37,508 nt of DNA from Dehalococcoidia bacterium (GTDB taxonomy: Bacteria > Chloroflexota > Dehalococcoidia > UBA2979): NCBI GenBank assembly GCA_009379925.1, contig WHSU01000034.1, positions 1-37,508 of the forward strand, in the 5' to 3' direction. Both the position numbers and the translations under genes were made by a program. Within the stretch, counting starts at the first letter, position 1, and each line of letters begins with the position of its first letter. The notes below the pieces were generated by a model, which had not been told where the DNA came from, did no database searches, and saw nothing but the letters and a program-made list of their open reading frames with translations. Shown here piece by piece: positions 16,752 through 25,793 of the stretch.

Positions 16752-18074
16752 TTACAGTGCCTCCGCCGGCTCGTCCACGCGCTCGATGCGGGCTTCTTCG
16801 CGGGCGCGGATCACGCGCACCTTCTTGATGCGGCGGCCGAGGATCGAGAGCACCCGTAGCTCCAGCGCCTCGTCGTCGTCGTGGTCCTCGTTGTCGCTCG
16901 TGCGCACCTCGTCGCCGGGGACGGCGAGGCGGCCGAGCAGCGTGAAGATCAGGCCGCCGACGGTGTCGAAGTCGTCCGAGTGGATCTCGCTGGCGAAGAG
17001 GTCGTTCAACTCGTCGATGGTCATACGCGCGTCGACGATGGCCTCGTCGTCGGAGATGCGCTGCACGTCCACCTCGTCCACGTCGTACTCATCGGTGATC
17101 TCACCCACGATCTCCTCGAGCAGGTCCTCGACGGTCACGACGCCCGCGGTGCCGCCGTACTCGTCCACGGCGACCGCCATGTGTACCTGCTCGCGGCGCA
17201 TGTCGGCCAGCAGTTCGTTGGCGCGCTTCGTCTCCGGGACGAAATAGGGCGGGCGTGCGATCTGGGTCAGTTCGGGGCGCACGTTTCCGGACTGGAAGAA
17301 GGCGAGCAGGTCCTTCGCGTAGACCACGCCGATGATGCGGTCCAGCGAGTCCTCGTAGAGCGGAATGCGGCTGAAGCCGGACTGCGTGATCACCCGCATG
17401 ACGTCACCCACCGAGGATTCCGTGGAGACGGCCGTGAGGTCCGTCCGAGGCGTCATCAGCTCGCGCACGGTCTGCTGCGACAGGTCGAGCACGCCGCGCA
17501 TCATGCGGCGCTCCTCCGCCAGGGATGCCTCGTCCTCGTCGCCTGCCACATCGAGCAGCGCCGCCAGTTCCTCGCTGGTGTCCACCTCTTCCGCGGACTG
17601 CCCGCCGATGGCTCGGAGCAGCAGGTCCACGGGCGCGTTCGCGACCCACGCGAAGGGGGTGAACGCGAGCTGGAGCACCTGGATCATCCGCGCGAGGCGT
17701 GGTCCGGCCGCCTCCGGGTTCAGCAGCACGACCGCTCGGGCGGTCTGCCGCAGCAGCGCGGCGCCCAACGCGGAGGCGCCCGCCGCGACCGCGAGTCCCG
17801 CCGGCGTGACCTCCGTGTTGTCGAGGAGGGCGAAGGTGAGCGCGGCCGTCCAGGCCACGATCGCGATCGTCGAGCCGGCCCCGAGCGTGCGCAGCACGCG
17901 CTGCCGCTGGCGGACGTAGTTGCGGATCAGCGTGCCCAGGCCGTTCGATTGGCCGCTGCGGACGCGGCTGCGGCTCAGCGCGGTGACGCCGGCCTCGGCC
18001 GCGGCGATCAGCACCAGCAGCGCTGCTGACAGGATCAGGATGACGGTGGTTAGGATGAACGTCGTACTACCCAA
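16752..18074 (-). CDS. CNNM/CorC-HlyC family membrane protein with CBS pair
   Basis: The 440-residue protein has a three-helix DUF21 (CNNM) membrane domain (about residues 1-140, beginning MGSTTFILTTVILILSAALL) and a CBS pair (ELMTPRTDLTAVSTE through DEYGGTAGVVTVEDLLEEIV). A C-terminal CorC_HlyC domain (DARMTIDELNDLF, FDTVGGLIFTLLGRL) follows. Proteins of this layout are linked to magnesium or cobalt export and Mg2+ homeostasis. The assignment to transport rests on family knowledge. The start is TTG, overlapping the glmU stop by 8 bases, so the two genes are probably cotranslated. An arginine/glutamate-rich tail is cytosolic. Confidence 0.9.
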   Translation of the reverse strand: MGSTTFILTTVILILSAALLVLIAAAEAGVTALSRSRVRSGQSNGLGTLIRNYVRQRQRVLRTLGAGSTIAIVAWTAALTFALLDNTEVTPAGLAVAAGASALGAALLRQTARAVVLLNPEAAGPRLARMIQVLQLAFTPFAWVANAPVDLLLRAIGGQSAEEVDTSEELAALLDVAGDEDEASLAEERRMMRGVLDLSQQTVRELMTPRTDLTAVSTESSVGDVMRVITQSGFSRIPLYEDSLDRIIGVVYAKDLLAFFQSGNVRPELTQIARPPYFVPETKRANELLADMRREQVHMAVAVDEYGGTAGVVTVEDLLEEIVGEITDEYDVDEVDVQRISDDEAIVDARMTIDELNDLFASEIHSDDFDTVGGLIFTLLGRLAVPGDEVRTSDNEDHDDDEALELRVLSILGRRIKKVRVIRAREEARIERVDEPAEAL

Positions 18075-19506
18075 GAGCGGATGGGCTCGAGTCGGGGCTG
18101 ACTGACCCGGCCTGGTGACCCCCTTCGTCGGAGCGTACCCGAGCGGGATGGCCCATGACCATCGCGCCGTCTGGCACGTCGTGCGTGACCACCGCTCCCG
18201 CGGCGGTCCGCGCCCCTACCCCGACCTCTACCGGCGCGACCAGGATCGTGTCGCTACCGATCGATGCCCCGCGCCCGATCCGGGTGCGGTTCTTCACCTT
18301 CGTGGCTTCATCGTAGTTCGCGGTGATCGTGCCCGCGCCAATGTTCACATCATCGCCCACTTCGGCGTCACCGACGTAGGAGAAATGCCCGATCCTTGTA
18401 CCCGCGCCGATGCGGGACGCCTTCAGCTCCGCGTAGTTCCCGAGGTGCACGTCGCTCGCGAGCACGCACCCCAGGCGCAGGTGGCAGTACGGCCCCACCT
18501 CGATGTCGTCGCCGAGCGTCGAACCCTCCAGGGTGGAGCCGCCGATGGTGCAGCGCTCGCCGACCGTCATGTCACGCAGCACGGCGTTCGGCCCGATGCG
18601 GCAGCCGCCTCCGATGCGTGTGTCGCCGAGCAGGTGTACCCCGGGCAGCAGCGTCGTGTCCGGCGCCACAGTCACGCGCGCATCGACGTACGTCGACGAC
18701 GGGTCGACCAGCGTCACGCCAGACTCCATCAGGCGCCGCCGGATGCGGTCGCGCAGCATCGACTCAGCCTTCGAGAGGTCGACGCGCGTGTTCACCTGCT
18801 GCACCTCGGCAGCCTCGGTGATCTGGTAGGCCTGCACGCCGCCCGGCTCGAGCACGCCCCGGGCGATCACATCGGTGAGGTAGCGCTCGCCTCGAGGACC
18901 CGGTGGGAGCGCCTCCAGCGTCGGCCAGAGCCAGGCCGCGCGGGCGGCGTACAGGCCGCCGTTGACCTCCGGATCGCCGCGCCGCGCCGCGTCCACCTCG
19001 GTCTCCTCGACGATCCCCTGGATGCGCCCGTTGCGGCGCAGCACGCGGCCGTAGCCGGTGGGGTCGTCGAGGTAGGCCGTTAGGAATGTAAGGACGGAGT
19101 CGCTCTTCGCGTGCCGTGAGGCCATCTCGCGCAGCGTGCGCACGGTGAGCAGCGGGAGGTCGGCGTTCAGGATCATCACCTGGGGCGCCTCACCGGCTGC
19201 CTCGCGCGCGGTGGCCGCCGCGTGCCCGGTCCCCAGCGGCTCCTGTTGCCGAACGACGCGCGCGTCATTACCGACGGCCTCGATGATCGCCGCCTCGGCG
19301 TCGCCGGCGACGACCACGATGTGCCGGAAGCCGGCCTCGTACACCGTGTCGCAGACCAGGCGCACCATGGGCACGCCGGCGACCGGGTGCAGCACCTTCG
19401 GCAGGGCGGAGCGCATGCGGGTGCCGCGGCCGCCCGCGAGGATTACCGCGGTCCAGCCGTCGAGCACCGGGTGCGGGGTATGCCTCGGTTGGCCGTCGGT
19501 GCTCAT
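18067..19506 (-). CDS. glmU: Bifunctional UDP-GlcNAc pyrophosphorylase / glucosamine-1-phosphate acetyltransferase GlmU
   Basis: Makes UDP-N-acetylglucosamine, the precursor of peptidoglycan and other glycans. The uridylyltransferase half opens AVILAGGRGTRMRSALPKVL and carries ILNADLPLLTVRTLREM. The acetyltransferase half is a left-handed beta-helix with hexapeptide repeats such as IGPNAVLRDMTVGERCTIGG and ends with the active-site region NIGAGTITANYDEATKVKNR. At 479 residues it is full length, with a short nonconserved tail. It starts at ATG with only a weak ribosome site. It is divergent from alaS and followed by the CNNM protein. Confidence 0.96.
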   Translation of the reverse strand: MSTDGQPRHTPHPVLDGWTAVILAGGRGTRMRSALPKVLHPVAGVPMVRLVCDTVYEAGFRHIVVVAGDAEAAIIEAVGNDARVVRQQEPLGTGHAAATAREAAGEAPQVMILNADLPLLTVRTLREMASRHAKSDSVLTFLTAYLDDPTGYGRVLRRNGRIQGIVEETEVDAARRGDPEVNGGLYAARAAWLWPTLEALPPGPRGERYLTDVIARGVLEPGGVQAYQITEAAEVQQVNTRVDLSKAESMLRDRIRRRLMESGVTLVDPSSTYVDARVTVAPDTTLLPGVHLLGDTRIGGGCRIGPNAVLRDMTVGERCTIGGSTLEGSTLGDDIEVGPYCHLRLGCVLASDVHLGNYAELKASRIGAGTRIGHFSYVGDAEVGDDVNIGAGTITANYDEATKVKNRTRIGRGASIGSDTILVAPVEVGVGARTAAGAVVTHDVPDGAMVMGHPARVRSDEGGHQAGSVSPDSSPSALG

Positions 19507-19629
19507 GCGCTCACGCTGCCAGCGGCGCTCGATCTGAGAGCGGGGGTCGGAGGGCCGTCGATCTCGGTGGTCCTACTCGGGTCCGGGCGCGCTCCCGCGC
19601 GTAGCGTGGAGGCCCGGAGGCGACTCAAA

Positions 19630-19659
19630 TTGACCGGCGAATCGCCCCCATTCTACACT
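19630..19659 (+). promoter_or_regulatory. Candidate promoter for alaS
   Basis: TTGACC (19630-19635) and TACACT (19654-19659) are 18 bases apart in the 248-base divergent gap between glmU and alaS. Start of transcription near 19666 would leave a leader of about 90 bases. I see no T-box or other riboswitch in it. Confidence 0.5.
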
Positions 19660-19754
19660 CCCGTCGCACCGATGCTCTACCCGTCCCGCGCGCTGTCGGA
19701 CGCGTTGCCCGCGTCGCGAAGGACGCGCCCATCCCAGAGGACCGGCCCCCCGCC

Positions 19755-22442
19755 GTGACCGTCGACGAACTCCGCCATGCCTTTCTGGCCTTCTTCCAGG
19801 CGCGCGGGCACCGGCTGATCCCCTCGTCCTCGCTGGTCCCCCACGGCGACCCCACCCTGCTCTTCACGAACGCCGGCATGGTGCAGTTCAAGCCCTACTT
19901 CATGGGCCTCGAGGAGCCGCCCGCCGCTAGGCTCACCTCGATCCAGCGCTGCTTCCGCACCACCGACGTCTAGGAGGTAGGCGACGCCACGCACCTCACG
20001 CTGTTCGAGATGCTGGGCAACTTCTCCGTGGGCGACTACTTCAAGCCCGAGGCCATCGAGTGGGCATGGGAGTTCCTCACCGGCGTGCTCGCGATCCCCT
20101 CGGACCGCCTCTGGGCCACCGTGTACATCGACGACGACGACGCCGACGACCTGTGGAAAGCCCGAGGCGTCCCGCCGGAGCGCATCCTCCGCTACACCGC
20201 GGAGCAGGGGAACTGGTGGGGCCCGCCGGGTGACAGCGGCCCCTGTGGGCCCTCCTCGGAGATGCATTACGACTGGGGCGAGACGGCCGGGTGCGAGCCG
20301 TGTCGCGTGGGTGACTGCCACCCCGATGTTGGCTGTGGCCGCTTTCTGGAGATCTGGAACCTGGTCTTCATGACCTACGACCAGGCCGAGGACGGCACGC
20401 GCACCCCGCTGCCCGCCGCGAACATCGACACCGGCGCGGGCCTCGAGCGCCTCGCGTCTGTGCTGCAGCAGGCCGAGAGCGTCTACGAGACGGACGAGCT
20501 ACGCACCGTCGTCCAGGCCTCCGAGGACGTGTCCGGGCGCACCTACGACCCGCAGGAGAACCCGGAAGTGGCCCGCGCCCTCCGCTCGATGACCGAGCAC
20601 GCCCGGGCCTTCGCCTTCCTGGTCAACGACGGCGTGCTGCCCAGCAACGAGGGCCGCGGCTACGTGCTGCGCCGCGTGCTGCGGCGAGCCATTTACTTCG
20701 GTCACCGCATCGGTATCCGCGAGCCGTTCTTCGAGCGCGTCGTGGACGCCGCGATCGACGCCTCCACGAACGCGAACGCCGACCTCGACGAGCAGCGCGA
20801 GTTCATCCGCCGCATCGCGAGCGTCGAGGAAGCGCGCTTCCAGGCGACGCTGCAACGCGGCCTCGAACTGCTGGACGAAGTGCTGCTGCGCGAGCACGAG
20901 TCGAAGCGGGTCCCCGGCCGCGACATGTTCGCCCTCTACGACACGCACGGCCTCCCGCCGGAGTTGACCCGCGAGGTCGCCGCGTTCCAGGGCTACGAGG
21001 TGGACGAGGCGGGCTTCGAGGCGGAGATGGAGGCTCAGCGCGAGCGCTCGCGCGGCGAAGAGCGCTTCGGCAACGCCGACGACGACCGCGCGCAGCGGTA
21101 CGCCGCGCTCGGGCTCGAGTCGGAGTTCCTCGGCTACGAAGCGGTGGAGACCACCTCGACGGTGACCTACCTCTGGTCGGGCGAGCGCCAGGCCGAACGC
21201 CTGGAGGCGGGCGCCGAGGGTGAACTGGTGCTCCTGGCCACCTCGTTCTATCCGGAGGGCGGCGGCCAGGTCGGCGACCAGGGCGAGGTCGTCACGCCGG
21301 GCGGTCGCTTCGCCGTCACGGACACCCACCGCTTCGCGGATGCCATCGTGCACGTCGGTCGGGTGACCGAGGGCGCGGTCGCCACAGGCGAACCCGCCGA
21401 GGCGCGCGTCGACCCTCGTTTCCGCACTGGCTCGGCGCGCAACCACACGGCGACGCACCTGCTGCACGCCGCGCTGCGGCAGGTGCTGGGAACGCACGTG
21501 CGACAGGCGGGGTCCTACGTCGGGCCAGACCGCCTGAGGTTCGACTACACGCACCCGGAGTCGCCGAAGCCGGAGCAACTGCGCGAGATCCAGCGGTTGG
21601 TGAACGAGAAGGTCCGGCAGGACATCCCTCGGGAGACCCTGGTCATGCCGTACGAGGAGGCGATGGAGCGGGGCGCCATCGCCTTCTTCGAGGACCGCTA
21701 CTCGGCCGATGTGCGGGTCGTGGAGTACTGCGAATCCCGTGCGCCCGGCCACCACCACACGTCCGAGTGCTACAGCCGCGAACTGTGCGGCGGCACGCAT
21801 CTCCACTCCACGGGTCAGGTGGGCGTCCTCCAGATCGTGTCGGACTCCAGCATCGGCGCCGGCCTCCGCCGCATCGAGGCGCTCACGGGCGCGGAGGCGG
21901 AGCACTACGTGGAGGAGCGGCTAGAGGTGCTGAGCGCGCTCTCGCAGCGCTTCAAGGTGCCGCCGATGCAGGTGTTGCAGCGCGTGGAGACCCTCGAGGA
22001 GCAACTCGCCACCGAGCGCCGGCGCGCGGAGGAAGCGGCGACGCGCGCCACCGCCGGGGCCGCCGAAGAGCTGGCCGACCGGGCGGAGGCGATCGACGGC
22101 GCGCACCTGCTGGTCGCGCGCGTCACGGTCGGCTCGGCAGACGCGCTACGCCCGATGGTGGACCGTCTACGTTCGAAGCTCGGCAGCGCGTTCATTACGT
22201 TGGGCGCGGAAGTGGACGGGCGGCCGGTCTTCATCGCGGCTGCTACGGATGACCTGGTGGAACGTGGGTTGCGTGCGGACGAGATCGTCCGTGCGGCGGC
22301 GCAGCTCACCGGCGGTGGTGGTGGAGGGCGCCCGCAACTGGCACAGGCGGGCGGGCGCGACGTGTCTCGCCTGGACGAGGCGCTCGAAGCGGCCCGGAGC
22401 GCCGTGCGTGGACAGCTGGGGACGCGCCGCGAGCCCATGTAG
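19755..22442 (+). CDS. alaS: Alanyl-tRNA synthetase with an in-frame TAG at codon 73
   Basis: Charges tRNA-Ala and edits Ser/Gly mischarging; an essential enzyme. GTG 19755 begins [19 protein letters not shown], and the catalytic core includes [15 protein letters not shown]. The frame then reads [11 protein letters not shown] (19971-19973), [18 protein letters not shown] without loss of register. Family members have Glu or Asp at this spot (TTDIDEVGD-like), so one G-to-T change of GAG would explain the stop. Beyond it the protein is complete: editing-domain HTATHLLH (H564, H568) and CGGTHLH (C678, H682), a coiled coil (about 725-765), and a C-Ala/DHHA1 domain ending [15 protein letters not shown]. 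The full product would be about 895 residues. Whether the TAG is real is open; the gene itself ends with TAG. Confidence 0.9.
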
Positions 22443-22459
22443 GGCAAACTAGGTGGGCT

Positions 22460-24274
22460 GTGGACGAATATCGCGAGCAACTCCGTCGATGGTCGCTCCG
22501 CGCCCGAGAGGTCGCGGTCGACTGGTGGCACCGGTCTGACGACTTCCTCGCCCAGAAGTGGGCGGAATTCCGCGAATGGTATCGCCTACAGCAGGAATCC
22601 CGCGCTCAGGCTCGGGCTGCCCGCGCAGAGTTGGAGCCAGCGGACCCCATTTCCTCCCGCCGCCTGGCGCCGCCGGTCACGGACGAGTTCGCCGTCATCA
22701 TCGCGGACCGGCGCGACGACCTGGCCTCGATCACCGGGCGCATCGATACCGCCGCCGATGTCGACGTCGTCCTCATGGTGCCGCGCTCGGTGCGGGCGCT
22801 CCGGGACGCCACGGTCTGGCCGCACATCGCGGCCCACGTGCGGCGGCGCGGCATTGTCCTGCGCGTCGCGTCGCCGCGAGGCGACATCCGAGCATTCGCG
22901 CGCGCGAACGGCGTCCCCGCCGCCACATCGCTGCGCGGCCTCCGGCGCTCGCGCACGCACCGTGTCGCGGTCGGCGAACGCGAGTTTGCCGTGCCCGGCC
23001 AGCCCGTACGCACGGCGCTGCGGGCCGGCCTGTTCGGCGTGATGCTCTTCGGGATCTTCTTCACCGCCTGCTACACGATCCCCTCCGCCACGATCGTGCT
23101 GGTGCCGCGGTCCGAGGAAGTAACGGAGAGCATGGTGGCGACCCTGAATCCCATCGTCGACGTGGGCGATGTGGAGAACGCGATCGTGCCGGCCAGCAGC
23201 GTCCGCCGCGAGATCGTGGCAGTGATCCCCACGCGGACCACGGGCCAGGCCGAGGTCGGGGACGCGCCCGCCACAGTCACCCTGACCATCACCAACGGCG
23301 CGAACAGCGAGGTCACGCTCGCCGCGGGGACGCGGGTCGCGACGGAGGAGGGCATCACCTTCCTCACCGACGCGGAAGTCGTCCTCCCGACGTTGGAGAC
23401 GGCGAGCGTCGGCGCGACGGCGGAGGAGCCCGGCATCCTCGGGAACGTGTCTCCCGGCACGCTGACGCTGCCGGAGGACGTGCCCGAGGGCGTCACGGTG
23501 ACCAACGCGGCTGCCGGCGAGGGCGGCACGAACGTGACGGTCCCCGCCGTGGCCGAGGAGGACGTCGAGCAGGTGCGGAGCCTCGCGAACGAGGTGCTGC
23601 GCCTGACCGGCTCGCGCGCGGTCGAGGACATGGTCGAGGAGGGCACGGTCTTCCCGGAGACGATCTCGGTCGCGGTGATCAGTGAGATCCCGCTGTCGAA
23701 TCCAGGTGACCCCGGCGACGTCTTCATGATGGAGTACACGGCCGTCGTCACCGCGATCGTCCTGCTGGAGCAGCAAATCACGGACTTTGGCGAGTTGATG
23801 CTGCGCGCCACCCTCCCGGAGGGCGAGGCCCTGCTCCCCGGGACCGTCGAGGCGTCCACCGTCGGTGGCCCGCAGATCCGCGCCGGGCAGGTCACGGTGG
23901 AGGTCGTCGCTACGGGCCAGGTCGCCACGGTGTTCGACTCGCAGGCTGTCGCGGACGCGGTCACCGGGGCGCGCCCGCAGGAGGCTGTCGACCGCCTCGC
24001 GGAGACGCTGGAGCTCCAGGAGCCGCCTGTCATTTCGCTCGAGCCCAGCTTTGTGCCGTGGCGCTGGCTGCCGCGCCGCGCGAGCCAGATCGAGATACAG
24101 CTGGCCGCACCGGGCGGTGTGACCGAGGAGGACCTGGAGGAAGAGGACGGCACCGCGACGCCCACGGCCACCCCCGACGGTGAGGCCACGCCCACACCGG
24201 ACGCAGCCGCTCGATGGCTCGCGCCCGGCCTCGAGGCCCCCGCGTCGGCCTCCGCCGCGTCACCTGCCGCGTGA
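22460..24274 (+). CDS. Membrane-anchored baseplate-J-like protein with N-terminal Rossmann-like domain
   Basis: The 604-residue protein has four parts. A charged, coiled N-terminus (about 1-70) precedes a cytosolic alpha/beta domain (about 75-180, DDLASITGRIDTAADVDVVL, then IVLRVASPRGDIRAFARANG). One membrane helix follows at about 189-210 (AGLFGVMLFGIFFTACYTIP). A long outer region (215-560) resembles the start of baseplate_J domains (TLTITNGANSEVTLAAGTRV, then TEEGITFLTDAEVVLPTLET). A Thr/Pro/Glu/Asp-rich tail closes it. Baseplate J proteins form the wedge of contractile tails, but there are no other tail genes here and the protein is membrane-anchored. A cell-envelope role is more likely. 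It sits between alaS and ruvX-mltG, and its GTGA stop/start overlaps ruvX. Its function is not known to me. Confidence 0.75.
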   Translation: MDEYREQLRRWSLRAREVAVDWWHRSDDFLAQKWAEFREWYRLQQESRAQARAARAELEPADPISSRRLAPPVTDEFAVIIADRRDDLASITGRIDTAADVDVVLMVPRSVRALRDATVWPHIAAHVRRRGIVLRVASPRGDIRAFARANGVPAATSLRGLRRSRTHRVAVGEREFAVPGQPVRTALRAGLFGVMLFGIFFTACYTIPSATIVLVPRSEEVTESMVATLNPIVDVGDVENAIVPASSVRREIVAVIPTRTTGQAEVGDAPATVTLTITNGANSEVTLAAGTRVATEEGITFLTDAEVVLPTLETASVGATAEEPGILGNVSPGTLTLPEDVPEGVTVTNAAAGEGGTNVTVPAVAEEDVEQVRSLANEVLRLTGSRAVEDMVEEGTVFPETISVAVISEIPLSNPGDPGDVFMMEYTAVVTAIVLLEQQITDFGELMLRATLPEGEALLPGTVEASTVGGPQIRAGQVTVEVVATGQVATVFDSQAVADAVTGARPQEAVDRLAETLELQEPPVISLEPSFVPWRWLPRRASQIEIQLAAPGGVTEEDLEEEDGTATPTATPDGEATPTPDAAARWLAPGLEAPASASAASPAA

Positions 24275-24699
24275 GGTGGCTCGCCGTTGACCCCGGCGAG
24301 CGACGCGTTGGCCTCGCCGTCTGCGACCCGGACGAGCGCGTCGCCGTCCCCCTGGAGATTGTGCCGGCCGACGCCGCGTTCCCCGCGATCCGCTCGATCG
24401 TCGCGCGCGAAGGCATCGAGGGTATCGTCATGGGGTTGCCGCTGACGCTGCGGGGCGACGAGGGGGAGGCGGTGCGCATGGCCCGCCGCCTCGGGGCGCG
24501 GATAGTCCGCCAACTGGCCGTCCCGCTAGAATACGAGGACGAGCGGCACACAACGTCGGAGGCGGAACGGCTGGCCGGACGTGACCGGCCGAGCGACGAC
24601 CTGGCCGCCGCTATCCTGTTGCAGCAGTTCATCGACCGAAGGCGCGCCGCTGGCGGCCGCACCGACCAGGAGGATCGCGGCCCTGATGCGTGCGCGTGA
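24271..24699 (+). CDS. ruvX: YqgF/RuvX-type putative Holliday junction resolvase or pre-16S rRNA nuclease
   Basis: The 142-residue RNase H-fold protein starts at GTG 24271 with VRWLAVDPGERRVGLAV, whose Asp 7 is the first metal ligand. GIVMGLPLTLRGDEGEAV and the ERHTTSEAE segment follow, then SDDLAAAILLQQFI carrying the final acidic residues. In E. coli YqgF acts in 16S rRNA 5' end maturation; resolvase activity has been proposed. I chose the GTG start because it overlaps the preceding stop by four bases and gives the family N-terminus; an upstream ATG would add an arginine-rich extension. It overlaps mltG by 14 bases, an arrangement shared with many bacteria. Confidence 0.9.
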   Translation: MRWLAVDPGERRVGLAVCDPDERVAVPLEIVPADAAFPAIRSIVAREGIEGIVMGLPLTLRGDEGEAVRMARRLGARIVRQLAVPLEYEDERHTTSEAERLAGRDRPSDDLAAAILLQQFIDRRRAAGGRTDQEDRGPDACA

Positions 24700-25783
24700 C
24701 CCGCTGACCATCGCCTCCCTATTGTTCGTCGTCTGGGCCGCCGTGGTGGCCCTCGTGGCCGCCGACCGCCTGCTGGCGGCGCCCGACAAGCTCGCGGACG
24801 AGTTCCGCGCCACCGAGGCCCGCACGGTCCCTCAGCCGTCGCGCGATGGCATCGAGATCACGATCGAGCCGGGGTTGTCCGCCGAGGGCATCGCGGACCT
24901 GCTGGTGCGCCGTGGCGTGCTGGGCGACGCGGGCGCCTTCGAGACGCTGCTGACCTACAGCGGCGCCGGCCCCCTGTTGCAGGCCGGTCAATACGAGTTG
25001 CCAGCGAACCTACCCGCGACCGAGGTGATCCGACGCCTCCGCGAGGGGCTGACCTCGGATGTCCTGCTCGCCGTACCGGAGGGTCTACGGGTCGAGGAGG
25101 TCGGCGAGCTGGTCGCCGCCGCTTCGATCACCACCGTCGAGGAGTGGGAGGCCGCGCTGGAATCCGTGCGCGACCACCCGGTGCTCGAGGGGCTCCCGGA
25201 GGGTGCTTCCCTCAACGGCTATCTGCTGCCCGCATCGTTCCCCTTCGGCGACGACGCCAACGCCGAGGACGTGGTGCGCGCGATGCTCGACGCCTTCGCC
25301 GAGCAGGTGGACGCCGACCTGATCGCGGAGGCGGAGGCCAGCGGTCTGACGCTGCACGAGGTGCTGACGCTCGCGGCGATCGTCGAGCGGGAGGCGGTGG
25401 TCGACGAAGAGCGCGAACTCATCGCCGGCGTCTTCCTCAACCGGCTGGAGCAGGGGATTGCCTTCGGGGCCGACCCCACGGTCCAGTTCGCCGTCGCCAC
25501 CGAGGAGAGCGTGGACGAGTTTGGCTGGTGGAAGCAGGAGCTGACCGTCGACGACCTGGCGTTGGATTCGCCGTACAACACCTACCTCTATGCCGGGATG
25601 CCCCCCGGCCCCATCGCCAACCCTGGCCTCGACGCCATCGAGGCGGTCATCCGGCCCGCCGAGACGGACGCGATCTACTTCGTCGCCGCGCCCGAGTGCG
25701 ATGGCTCGCACCTGTTCGCGACGACGGACGCCGAACATAACGTCAACGTTGAGGCCTTCCGGAACTCCCCCTGCGGTCAGTAG
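24686..25783 (+). CDS. mltG: Endolytic murein transglycosylase MltG (YceG-like)
   Basis: Cuts nascent peptidoglycan strands and so sets glycan chain length at the inner membrane. The 365-residue protein has an N-terminal membrane anchor (about residues 7-28, LTIASLLFVVWAAVVALVAA). A LysM-like region follows (ITIEPGLSAEGIADLLVRRG, AGQYELPANLPATEVIRRL). The catalytic YceG domain has the essential Glu in LAAIVEREAV, then AGVFLNRLEQGI, DPTVQFA and YNTYLYAGMPPGPIANPG. An AGGAGG ribosome site lies 12 bases upstream of ATG 24686. Together with the preceding baseplate-J-like membrane protein this makes a plausible envelope pair. Its TAG stop lies within a -10-like hexamer for aroE. Confidence 0.94.
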   Translation: MRARDPLTIASLLFVVWAAVVALVAADRLLAAPDKLADEFRATEARTVPQPSRDGIEITIEPGLSAEGIADLLVRRGVLGDAGAFETLLTYSGAGPLLQAGQYELPANLPATEVIRRLREGLTSDVLLAVPEGLRVEEVGELVAAASITTVEEWEAALESVRDHPVLEGLPEGASLNGYLLPASFPFGDDANAEDVVRAMLDAFAEQVDADLIAEAEASGLTLHEVLTLAAIVEREAVVDEERELIAGVFLNRLEQGIAFGADPTVQFAVATEESVDEFGWWKQELTVDDLALDSPYNTYLYAGMPPGPIANPGLDAIEAVIRPAETDAIYFVAAPECDGSHLFATTDAEHNVNVEAFRNSPCGQ

Positions 25784-25786
25784 GCT
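25781..25786 (+). promoter_or_regulatory. Candidate leaderless promoter -10 for aroE
   Basis: TAGGCT, whose TAG is the mltG stop codon, is followed by exactly seven bases and then the aroE ATG. No Shine-Dalgarno precedes aroE. The arrangement matches the one before lipB. Confidence 0.33.
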
Positions 25787-25793
25787 GACCACC

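Noticed and set aside
19971-19973. Reassigned TAG (pyrrolysine or other) as explanation for alaS
   Set aside because: TAG ends many intact genes in this window, including alaS, and family members have ordinary Glu/Asp here.
20010-22442. Split alaS with re-initiation at ATG 20010
   Set aside because: The second part would lack the first catalytic segment, and the ATG has no Shine-Dalgarno at proper distance; the AGGAGGT run is 29 bases away. A nonsense or consensus error explains the data better.
22460-24274. Contractile phage tail or type VI-like system
   Set aside because: Only a baseplate-J-like region is present; sheath, tube, spike and other baseplate genes are absent and the protein has a membrane helix.
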